Positions 8,651 through 14,927 of a stretch of 14,927 nt of DNA are shown in pieces. The stretch's first letter is position 1. The number at the start of each line of letters is the position of its first letter. Both the position numbers and the translations under genes were made by a program. This DNA comes from Acidobacteriota bacterium (GTDB lineage Bacteria > Acidobacteriota > Terriglobia > Terriglobales > Acidobacteriaceae). The DNA is taken from contig QIAW01000075.1 of the NCBI GenBank assembly GCA_003225655.1, positions 1 through 14,927 of the forward strand, in the 5' to 3' direction. A model generated the notes under the pieces. The model was given only the letters and a program-made list of their open reading frames with translations, was not told the DNA's origin and ran no database searches.

Positions 8651-11600
8651 CTCCATCCTGATGGCGGCGCAAGCGGGTCCAAGGCAACTGCGGGTTTCGC
8701 CCTCCGACCAACTCATTGCACCCTCGACGACGCAACAATACACTGCGGTACTTGTCTTTTTCAGGGGTGCGGGCAAGCCTGGCGGCGAACGCGTGGTCAC
8801 GAACGCCGTCACCTGGTCTTCTTCGGATCCGGGCGTGGCCACGATCGATCCGCACACAGGATTGGTCACGGCCGGCAACCTAACAGGAACAACTACGATT
8901 AGCGCTTTAAGTGGCGCCCTGCGCGCCTCGGTGCAGTTAACGGTAAGCAATGCGACGTTGAGTTCCATTAGTGTTACGCCCTCGAACCCGACGGTACCGC
9001 TGGGCAGGCTGGTCCAGTTCACCGCCACAGGAAACTACAGCGACAGCACGCACCACAACCTTACGGATGCGGTCGCGTGGAGCTCGGGAACACCCACCAC
9101 AGCCACCGTCAACAGCCTTGGACTTGCCACCACCAAAACCCAGGGCAGCACCCTGATCAATGCCACGTTGGGCAGCACGACTGGAACCAGCACATTGAGC
9201 GTGACCGCTGCTGTGCTCGACTCCATTCAAATCTCGCCGACTAACAGCAAAGTCATCTTGCCTGCAACCCAGCAATTCACGGCTACGGGAATCTATTCAG
9301 ACAACCACACGCAAGACCTAACGTCCACCGCCACCTGGAGTTCGAGTGACCCAAATGTGGCCACGATTGGCTCAAGCACCGGGCTCGCCACTGCCGTGGG
9401 GCCAGGAACCACGACAATCTCAGCCACATTCAACGCGGTCACCGGCTCCACTTCGTTGACGGTTGTCGCACTTACCTCCATTGCCATTTCACCTTCCGAT
9501 CCGAACGTTGTCTTCGGTTCCAAACTGCAGCTCACGGCTACTGGCATTTACAGCGACGGCGGCACGCGTGACTTCACCGGTACGGCTGCCTGGAGTTCCA
9601 CGAACACCGGCGTCGCAACCGTGAATGCAACCGGCCTGGTAACGAGTGTGCACGAGGGGACATCGACAATCCAGGCGACCCAAAGCGGTGTGACGGGCTC
9701 TACGCAGCTCACAGTCATCGATGATGTCTCCGTGTCGATTTCCCCGAGTAGTACTTCGCTTAGCGTGAACGGCCCTCAGCAGTTCACCGTCACCGTGACT
9801 GGAGCCTCCGATACTTCCGTAAGCTGGAGCGTCAATGGCGTGACCAGCGGCAACAGCACGGTCGGGACCATAACCACTTCTGGCTTGTACACGGCGCCGG
9901 CTTCCGTCCCCACTCCCGCGGCTGTTACCGTGACTGCTACAAGCGTTGCGCAGCCCGCGAGATCTGCTAGCGCCACAGTGACGATTGCACCGATTGCGGT
10001 TTCCATCGTGCTGACCACAGATGATCGTTTGCACAAGATGGAGCCACAGCCGGGCATCAACTTCACGCCGGGTAGTGGCGGAAGCAACGTTGTTTATGTC
10101 GACGAGACCCAGACCTATCAACCGATCGAAGGGTTCGGGGCCTCTTTCACCGACTCAGCCGCGTTTCTTCTCAACGAAGTTGTATCGCCCAAATCGTCGC
10201 TGAATGCCGTCATGAGCGACTTGTTCACTCGCAACGGCAATGGCATTGGCCTGAGCTTCATGCGAACTCCCATGGGAGCATCCGATCTCTCCCGGTCGAT
10301 CTATTCCTATGACGACAACAACGGTCAACCCGACGTCACGTTGGCGAATTTTTCGGTTGCACACGATCAGGTCGACATCATTCCGATCATCCAGCAGGCA
10401 CGCCAGCTCAATCCGCAAATGAGGCTGATGGCGAGTCCCTGGAGTCCGCCCGGTTGGATGAAGACCTCTGGCTCGATGATCGGAGGCGGTCTGCTTTCCA
10501 GTATGTACTCTCCGTTTGCCAACTATTTTGTGAAGTACCTGAACGCCTACCAGGCTGCGGGCATTTACGTGGATTACATCTCCTTACAGAACGAACCGTT
10601 GTTTATACCCTCGAACTATCCAGGAATGTGCATGCCGCCTGCTGCGGGCGCAAGCTGCAGCGGTCAAACGAACTGGCAGACCGACCAGACCACCGCGATT
10701 CGCGATTTCCTTCTGCCCGCCCTGACAGCGAACCAACTGACAACCAAGGTGCTGGTCTATGATGCAACTATTCTGGCATCGCCTCAGGTCGCCGGGACGG
10801 CCTGGCATGGCTACGGCGGCACGCCTGGAGTAACGACCACAATTCAGAATTATTTCCCCACCAAAGGGAATTACGAGACTGAGCACTCTGGGGGCACGTT
10901 CGTATCAGACCAGGTAAAGGCTGATTTTGAAGAGATCACGCAAGTGATGCGCAACTGGACGCGGTCGTATGTGAAATGGGGCCTCGCGCTTGACCAGAAC
11001 ATGGGACCGCACAGCGGTGGCTGCGGCACCTGCACTCCGATCGTAACCGTGAACACCGCGACCGGAGCGGCGAGCTACAGCATCGAGTACTACACCACCG
11101 GCCACTTCAGCAAGTTCGTTTTGCCAGGAGCGAGCCGCATCTATTCCAGCAATGCCTCCGGGATTGTAAGCGTTGCGTTCCTGAATCTGGATGGGTCCAA
11201 AGCGCTCGTGGTCTTCAACGATTCAGCTTCGACCCAAACGTTCCAGGTGCAGTGGGGAAACCAATCCTTGAGTTACACGCTGCCTTCGCTTGCAGGCGCG
11301 ACCCTCACATGGACCGGCACCCAATCCGGCAGCTACACAGTAAACGCGACTTCGCAAGTTCAGGCATCGAGCTTCAACAGCACCGCGGGCAACAATGTTC
11401 CTAGCGACAACACAACTTTCGGATTGCAGACCGAGAATACCTCCGACACCAACCGCGGCTACAATGTTGGTTTTGCCTCTGACGGCGATTACGCCGTCTA
11501 CAAGAATATTGACTTCGGACCGGGTGTCAGCCAACTGAATGCTCGCATGGCCTGCGCCGGCAATTGTGGCGGAACGCTGGAGTTTCGTCTAGATAGCGCC

Positions 11601-11819
11601 TCCGGTACAACCGTCGCATCTGTAACCATTCCAGCGACCACGGGATGGCAAACGTGGAGGACGGTCTCAGCGCCCGCAGTCTCCGTAGCCGGCGTCCATG
11701 ACTTATACGTGGTATTCAAAGCCGGGCCGGCTGGAACCTCAGCCTTGGGTAATCTCAATTGGTTTCAGTTTCAATGGAGTTTCCCAGTTGTGTTGTCATG
11801 CAGTCCTGCTCTTGCGTGA
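8574..11819 (+). CDS. Secreted multidomain GH30 hydrolase: five Ig-like (Big_2) domains, GH30, CBM6
   Basis: Second GH30 enzyme of the window. An upstream in-frame ATG at 8505 would add 23 residues of receiver-like sequence; ATG 8574 is preferred because it gives a signal peptide (MRRLLARIF, then LLLMLMLGTSILMAAQA). Numbering from 8505: Ig-like repeats at about 60-148, 151-235, 237-321, 322-405 and 408-495, with repeated ...FTATGIYSD...WSSSDPNVATI...GLAT... patterns. GH30 follows at about 497-938 with GFGASFTDSA (543-552), SRSIYSYDD, MASPWSPPGWMK (642-653), acid/base Glu697 (ISLQNEP) and nucleophile Glu793 (YETEHSGG). CBM6 lies at about 943-1090 (DGDYAVYKNIDFG, GGTLEFRLDS, GWQTW, LNWFQF). A tail of 14 residues follows the last CBM strand. 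The enzyme probably acts on extracellular or cell-wall polysaccharide, with the Ig array as a spacer. It is monocistronic as far as seen. Confidence 0.92.
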   Translation: MRRLLARIFLSLPRPSKLLLMLMLGTSILMAAQAGPRQLRVSPSDQLIAPSTTQQYTAVLVFFRGAGKPGGERVVTNAVTWSSSDPGVATIDPHTGLVTAGNLTGTTTISALSGALRASVQLTVSNATLSSISVTPSNPTVPLGRLVQFTATGNYSDSTHHNLTDAVAWSSGTPTTATVNSLGLATTKTQGSTLINATLGSTTGTSTLSVTAAVLDSIQISPTNSKVILPATQQFTATGIYSDNHTQDLTSTATWSSSDPNVATIGSSTGLATAVGPGTTTISATFNAVTGSTSLTVVALTSIAISPSDPNVVFGSKLQLTATGIYSDGGTRDFTGTAAWSSTNTGVATVNATGLVTSVHEGTSTIQATQSGVTGSTQLTVIDDVSVSISPSSTSLSVNGPQQFTVTVTGASDTSVSWSVNGVTSGNSTVGTITTSGLYTAPASVPTPAAVTVTATSVAQPARSASATVTIAPIAVSIVLTTDDRLHKMEPQPGINFTPGSGGSNVVYVDETQTYQPIEGFGASFTDSAAFLLNEVVSPKSSLNAVMSDLFTRNGNGIGLSFMRTPMGASDLSRSIYSYDDNNGQPDVTLANFSVAHDQVDIIPIIQQARQLNPQMRLMASPWSPPGWMKTSGSMIGGGLLSSMYSPFANYFVKYLNAYQAAGIYVDYISLQNEPLFIPSNYPGMCMPPAAGASCSGQTNWQTDQTTAIRDFLLPALTANQLTTKVLVYDATILASPQVAGTAWHGYGGTPGVTTTIQNYFPTKGNYETEHSGGTFVSDQVKADFEEITQVMRNWTRSYVKWGLALDQNMGPHSGGCGTCTPIVTVNTATGAASYSIEYYTTGHFSKFVLPGASRIYSSNASGIVSVAFLNLDGSKALVVFNDSASTQTFQVQWGNQSLSYTLPSLAGATLTWTGTQSGSYTVNATSQVQASSFNSTAGNNVPSDNTTFGLQTENTSDTNRGYNVGFASDGDYAVYKNIDFGPGVSQLNARMACAGNCGGTLEFRLDSASGTTVASVTIPATTGWQTWRTVSAPAVSVAGVHDLYVVFKAGPAGTSALGNLNWFQFQWSFPVVLSCSPALA

Positions 11820-11861
11820 CGCTGTAAAAATCAAAACCATGTTTGAATCTACGAGGAGCCT

Positions 11862-11875
11862 CATTTGCGCAAATG
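11862..11875. repeat. 14-bp perfect palindrome CATTTGCGCAAATG
   Basis: It lies 42 nt after the GH30 stop and 34 nt before the tRNA fragment. As a hairpin it would have a 5-bp stem and GCGC loop without a T-run, so it looks more like a dimeric protein site than a terminator. Confidence 0.5.
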
Positions 11876-11908
11876 CGCTGGAAGTGATTGATTCTAGGTG
11901 GGGTTAAT

Positions 11909-11958
11909 TGGTGGACCTGGTCGGGATCGAACCGACGACCTCTTCCATGCCATGGAAG
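11909..11958 (-). tRNA. 3' half of tRNA-Ala(GGC); probable attachment-site fragment
   Basis: The minus strand shows a complete anticodon arm (CTTCC-ATGGCAT-GGAAG, 11942-11958, anticodon GGC at 11949-11951), a 5-nt variable loop, a T arm (GTCGG-TTCGATC-CCGAC, 11920-11936), the acceptor 3' strand CAGGTCC (11913-11919), discriminator A and CCA (11909-11911). U at position 70 would pair with G3, the alanine identity element. The 5' half is missing: no GGGCCTG acceptor strand occurs upstream and the D arm is not conserved. A 50-nt tRNA end like this is the typical attL/attR copy left by a tyrosine recombinase. If so, the element lies to the right (above 11958) and the intact tRNA further right, also on the minus strand. 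Confidence 0.75.
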
Positions 11959-12022
11959 AAGCATACCAGCCGGTGATTGGTTTTCAAGCATTTAGCAACC
12001 GGAGAATTGGCCAAAAACGGGT

Positions 12023-12057
12023 ATATCGGGCGATATTTCCGGCCAATTTCCGGCCAA
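12023..12057. repeat. Inverted repeat followed by two tandem TTTCCGGCCAA units
   Basis: ATATCG-GG-CGATAT (12023-12036) is followed directly by perfect 11-bp tandem copies at 12036-12046 and 12047-12057. A related AATTGGCCAAAAA occurs at 12005-12017. Short repeats beside a tRNA-fragment att site resemble recombinase arm sites, which is an inference. Confidence 0.5.
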
Positions 12058-12120
12058 AATTCCAACGTGTAAAACAGCCGAGCTGCATGGGCGGGGGTTC
12101 ATAGAAGTTGACTAGCGTGG

Positions 12121-12165
12121 GCCGAATGGGGAGGCTGCACCTCTTACTCAGGATGCCTCCCCGGC
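12121..12165 (+). other. GC-rich hairpin
   Basis: GGGGAGGC (12128-12135) pairs with GCCTCCCC (12155-12162) across a 19-nt loop. GCC (12121-12123) and GGC (12163-12165) can extend it past a small bulge. There is no T-run, so a standard terminator is unlikely. It could be a structured RNA or recombination-site element. Confidence 0.4.
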
Positions 12166-12188
12166 TCATCCGGGTTCATGTGTGCTGT

Positions 12189-12233
12189 CCAACGCAAGGC
12201 ATGAAAGGAAAATCAGCCAGAAAGGATCGCAAC
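12189..12233 (+). repeat. Upstream copy of 45-bp leader repeat
   Basis: Matches 12476-12520 with 3 mismatches in 45. It includes the AAAGGATCGCAAC ribosome-binding segment, but no long reading frame follows. The ATG at 12201 opens a 22-codon frame ending at 12269, with no sign of being real. It looks like the leader of a lost or displaced gene copy. Confidence 0.75.
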
Positions 12234-12414
12234 GAGCCGTCAACTCGGACAGAACATGACGACCGTTAATCCGCTGATCCTGCGTCAGTTAGATTGCCTA
12301 CGAGGCTTTTGCCGCCCAGGAATCTGCCACCTGGCAAGACAATAATTCCTATGATAGCCACATGTTCTTTGTGTTAACTACGTTGTTTAATCGGCAAATT
12401 TAACTGCATGAAAC

Positions 12415-12444
12415 TTGGCTACCAAGAACCGAGTTCACTACAAT
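12415..12444 (+). promoter_or_regulatory. Candidate promoter for the beta-helix/malectin gene, with overlapping palindrome
   Basis: TTGGCT (12415-12420), an 18-nt spacer and TACAAT (12439-12444). The palindrome CTTGG-CTA-CCAAG (12414-12426) covers the -35 hexamer and could be an operator. The leader to the ATG at 12523 would be about 70 nt. Confidence 0.5.
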
Positions 12445-12475
12445 CGCGAAGCTTTGACGCAAGTTATTAGGAAGG

Positions 12476-12520
12476 CCAGCGCAAGGCATGAACGGAAAAT
12501 CAGCCTGAAAGGATCGCAAC
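12476..12520 (+). repeat. Downstream copy of 45-bp leader repeat, forming the RBS of the next gene
   Basis: Second copy, ending 2 nt before the ATG at 12523. It contains AAAGGA (12508-12513), 9 nt before that ATG. It also holds a six-codon frame (MNGKSA, 12488-12508) whose TGA touches the ribosome-binding site. That could couple translation, but it may be chance. Confidence 0.75.
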
Positions 12521-12522
12521 AA

Positions 12523-14927
12523 ATGAGAAAAGAACGATTGTGGTTCGTCGGTATCGTGTTGGCAGCGCTTGCCTTGCTCACGCCTGCGGCCGCGCAGAAC
12601 TCGTCGATTTTTGGTCCCAACGTATACGTTTTCACTCCCAGCATGTCCTCGTCGTCGATTTCTTCGACGCTCTCGAGCTTGGCCGGCAACTCGCAGTTCA
12701 GCACCAATCGTTATGCCGTGCTTTTCATGCCGGGCGCCTACTCGGGTGTCCAATCCGAGGTGGGCTACTACGAATCCATCGCGGGCCTCGGCCAGACACC
12801 CGCTGCGGTCTCCATTACCAATGGCTTCCTGGAGGCGAATCAGAGCGGCGGCAATTCGACTTTGATCTTCTGGCGCTCGCTGGAGAACATGTCGATCACT
12901 CCGCCGTCGGGCTCTGTGTTGTTTTGGGGAGTTTCGCAGGGCATCTCGTTTCGCCGCATGGAAGTCAACGGGGGGATGCAGCTCACGACTTCCTCGTGTG
13001 GATTTGGGAGTGGAGGATTCATCAGCGATACCGTGATCACAGGGAAGCTCAACTCCTGCGACCAGCAGCAGTGGTATACGCGCAATAGTTCCATTGGCAG
13101 TTGGTCAGGCGGCTCTTTCAACATGGTTTTCTCCGGCGTCGAGGGGGCCCCCGCCCAGTCGTTCCCTAAGCCTCCTTACACCACGCTCAGCGAAACTCCG
13201 GTGAGCCGAGAAAGACCTTTCCTATACGTCGATAGCAGCGGCAATTACTCGGTGTTTTCGCCCACTTTGCGCACAAACTCATCAGGCGCAAGCTGGTCCA
13301 GCGGCGGGATGGGGCCTGGGAATTCATTGGCGATCAGCACCTTTTTCATCGCCACGCCTTCAAACACGCTCTCCGAGATCAATTCCGCGCTCGCGTCGGG
13401 CAAGAACCTCATCTTGACGCCAGGAATCTATAAATACAGCGGTTCCATTAACGTCATGAACCCAGACACGGTCGTGCTTGGCCTCGGCTATGCGACTCTT
13501 GTTCCGCAGTCGGGAACGGCCGCAATCACCGTGGCCGACGTGGATGGCGTTCAGATTGCCGGAGTGCTGATTGACGCAGGGCCAGTGAATTCGCCAGTGC
13601 TCCTCCAGGTCGGTGTTGCGGGGGGACCGCGAGTAAGCCATCAGGCCGATCCCACGTCCCTCAACGATGTGTTCTTCCGCGTGGGGGGAGCGACCGCAGG
13701 CAAAGCTACTACCTGCATCGAGGTCGATAGCGACAACGTTATCCTCGACGATATCTGGGCGTGGCGCGCCGATCATGGGACAGGAGTCGGTTGGACGAGC
13801 AACGTTTCCGATCACGGCTTGATTGTGAACGGAGATAACGTTACCGCATTGGGCTTGATGGTTGAGCACCACGAGAAGAACCAGGTAGTGTGGAACGGCC
13901 AGGGCGGCGAGACCATTTTCTATCAAAGCGAGCTGCCTTACGATGTGCCGAGCCAGAGCGCTTGGATGAACAACGGCGTTGATGGCTATGCGTCGTATGC
14001 GGTCTCGAGTTCGGTGACGTCTCACCTGGCTTATGGCCTTGGCGTTTACAGCCTTTTTAAAGACGCTCCCATCGTCGAAACCAGCGCGATTACAGTCCCG
14101 AATGTCACGGGTGTATTGGTGACCGACGCTATGACTTGGTTTATCGGCGCCATGGGCTCGATCACGCACATCGTCAATAATGTGGGCGCAGCCGTAAATA
14201 GCAGTAATAAAACGAGCTTTCTCACTTCTTACGGTAGCGCGGGCTCAGGCTGCGCTGCGGCACCGTCTGCGCCGAGCGGGCTGACAGCCACAGCCGCATC
14301 GTCGAGCCAGATTAACTTGAGCTGGACGGCGAGCACCGCCGGCTCGGGCTGCTCGATCACCTACAACGTGTTTCGCAGCACGACGAGTGGCTTTACGCCT
14401 TCCAGCAGCAATCAGATCGCTAGCGGCCTAACCTCTACGTCGTTCTCGAATACCGGCCTCACGGCATCCACTACGTACTTCTATTCGAACCAGGCCAGTG
14501 CGACCACCAGTTCTAGCGGTGGCGGCGGGACGTGCACGGGTATCTGCATTGACTCGGGTTCGACTACCGCAGTTAGTCCATTCGTAGCGGACGTGGATTT
14601 CTCCGGCGGCGCGACGATCAGTCACGTCAACACCATCAACACGAGCAAGGTGACCAACCCGGCGCCGGCAGCCGTATACCAGACGGCGCGCGTCGCGACG
14701 ACCACCACCAATGGCGTTACTTCCTTCACCTACACCATTCCCGGCTTCACTGCGGGAACCAACTATCTGGTGCGGCTGCACTTCTGCGAGACGTTCTTCA
14801 CCACCACCGACTCACGGGTGTTTAACGTGGGCATCAACGGCACGCAGGTGTTGACCAACTTTGACATCGTGGCGGCGTCGGGTGGGCAGAACATCGCCAA
14901 CATCCAGCAGTTCACGGCGGCAGCGAA
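12523..14927 (+). CDS. Secreted beta-helix protein with FN3 and malectin domains, 3' end outside window
   Basis: Open from ATG 12523 to the window end (801 codons). It has a signal peptide (MRKERLWFVGIVLAALALL...AAAQ, about 1-25). The next part (FGPNVYVFTPSMS, about 29-41; VGYYESIAGLGQTP; SQQQWYTRNSSIGSW-like segment) and a right-handed beta-helix (about 295-545, with NPDTVVLGLGYATLVPQSG and DDIWAWRADHGTGVGW near 410-425) resemble a secreted actinobacterial and soil-bacterial family often mislabelled adenylyl cyclase or coagulation factor 5/8 protein. FN3 lies at about 581-665 (SGLTATAASSSQINLSWTAS) and a malectin-type carbohydrate-binding domain from about 674 (CIDSGSTT, VADVDFSGG, YLVRLHFCE). 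No catalytic residues can be named. Probable role is binding or cleavage of extracellular polysaccharide. Candidate promoter and ribosome-binding site lie directly upstream. If the tRNA fragment marks an integration, this gene would be inside the element. Confidence 0.85.
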   Translation, partial: MRKERLWFVGIVLAALALLTPAAAQNSSIFGPNVYVFTPSMSSSSISSTLSSLAGNSQFSTNRYAVLFMPGAYSGVQSEVGYYESIAGLGQTPAAVSITNGFLEANQSGGNSTLIFWRSLENMSITPPSGSVLFWGVSQGISFRRMEVNGGMQLTTSSCGFGSGGFISDTVITGKLNSCDQQQWYTRNSSIGSWSGGSFNMVFSGVEGAPAQSFPKPPYTTLSETPVSRERPFLYVDSSGNYSVFSPTLRTNSSGASWSSGGMGPGNSLAISTFFIATPSNTLSEINSALASGKNLILTPGIYKYSGSINVMNPDTVVLGLGYATLVPQSGTAAITVADVDGVQIAGVLIDAGPVNSPVLLQVGVAGGPRVSHQADPTSLNDVFFRVGGATAGKATTCIEVDSDNVILDDIWAWRADHGTGVGWTSNVSDHGLIVNGDNVTALGLMVEHHEKNQVVWNGQGGETIFYQSELPYDVPSQSAWMNNGVDGYASYAVSSSVTSHLAYGLGVYSLFKDAPIVETSAITVPNVTGVLVTDAMTWFIGAMGSITHIVNNVGAAVNSSNKTSFLTSYGSAGSGCAAAPSAPSGLTATAASSSQINLSWTASTAGSGCSITYNVFRSTTSGFTPSSSNQIASGLTSTSFSNTGLTASTTYFYSNQASATTSSSGGGGTCTGICIDSGSTTAVSPFVADVDFSGGATISHVNTINTSKVTNPAPAAVYQTARVATTTTNGVTSFTYTIPGFTAGTNYLVRLHFCETFFTTTDSRVFNVGINGTQVLTNFDIVAASGGQNIANIQQFTAAA

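Larger units (their letters stand above)
11820..12522. other. Long non-coding region with structured and repeated DNA
   Basis: No credible protein gene lies between the second GH30 gene and the beta-helix gene. The region holds, in order, a palindrome, a tRNA 3' fragment, GGCCAA repeats, a GC-rich hairpin and two copies of a leader segment with a promoter between them. I see nothing else in 12234-12414 beyond a short palindrome TGCCA-CC-TGGCA at 12325-12336. Confidence 0.7.

Noticed and set aside
9000..9720. Tandem DNA repeats under the Ig-like domains
   Set aside because: The similarity is at protein level; the DNA copies are diverged, so this is an ordinary Big_2 array rather than a recent repeat expansion.
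11898..12104. Short plus-strand frame beginning MGLIGGPGRDRTDDLFHAMEE
   Set aside because: It is the reverse complement of the tRNA-Ala 3' end read as protein, a familiar false gene.
11820..12522. Possible CRISPR array or known riboswitch
   Set aside because: Only two copies of the 45-bp repeat exist, far apart, and I recognise no riboswitch core motif.

Overview
The window looks like chromosomal DNA from a soil Acidobacteriota (Terriglobia-type) bacterium. This is an inference. It rests on an Oar-like TonB-dependent receptor with an N-terminal carboxypeptidase-regulatory domain, a NarL-family sensor kinase with an unusual beta-rich periplasmic region, a stand-alone sugar-binding protein, and large secreted Big_2/CBM6 and FN3/malectin proteins. 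No rRNA or housekeeping gene is present to fix the taxonomy.

Left part (1-7350): a carbohydrate-use locus. A large outer-membrane receptor runs leftward from 2818 and leaves the window at base 1. It carries one in-frame TAA at 1277-1279, while the same frame stays open on both sides. Across a 418-bp divergent intergenic region, a rightward set of three tightly packed genes begins: a Tat-exported GH30 glycosidase (3237-4685), a membrane sensor histidine kinase whose frame overlaps the GH30 stop (4676-6709), and a NarL/FixJ response regulator 8 nt further on (6718-7350). The simplest reading is that glycan is taken up by the receptor, cut by GH30, and sensed by a co-transcribed two-component system.

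Middle (7387-11819): a convergent gene for a periplasmic-binding-protein-like sugar-binding protein that lacks its usual N-terminus and signal peptide. Next comes a short regulatory interval with a 9-bp inverted repeat and a good promoter, then a second GH30 enzyme with five Ig-like domains in front and a CBM6 behind. The 5' end of this gene sits on DNA that resembles a broken response-regulator receiver domain.

Right part (11820-14927): about 700 bp without a clear gene but rich in structure. It holds a 14-bp palindrome, the 3' half (anticodon arm to CCA) of a tRNA-Ala(GGC) on the minus strand, GGCCAA tandem repeats, a GC-rich hairpin, and two 45-bp near-identical copies of a leader/RBS segment. 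The tRNA fragment has the form of an integration-site duplication, so an inserted element may begin here. The last gene, open at the window end, encodes a secreted beta-helix protein with FN3 and malectin domains.

All the intact protein genes fit extracellular polysaccharide recognition, degradation or sensing. The least ordinary parts are the kinase's tandem OB-like sensor region inside a GH30 operon, the receiver-domain remnant under the second GH30 start, and the tRNA-fragment/repeat region.
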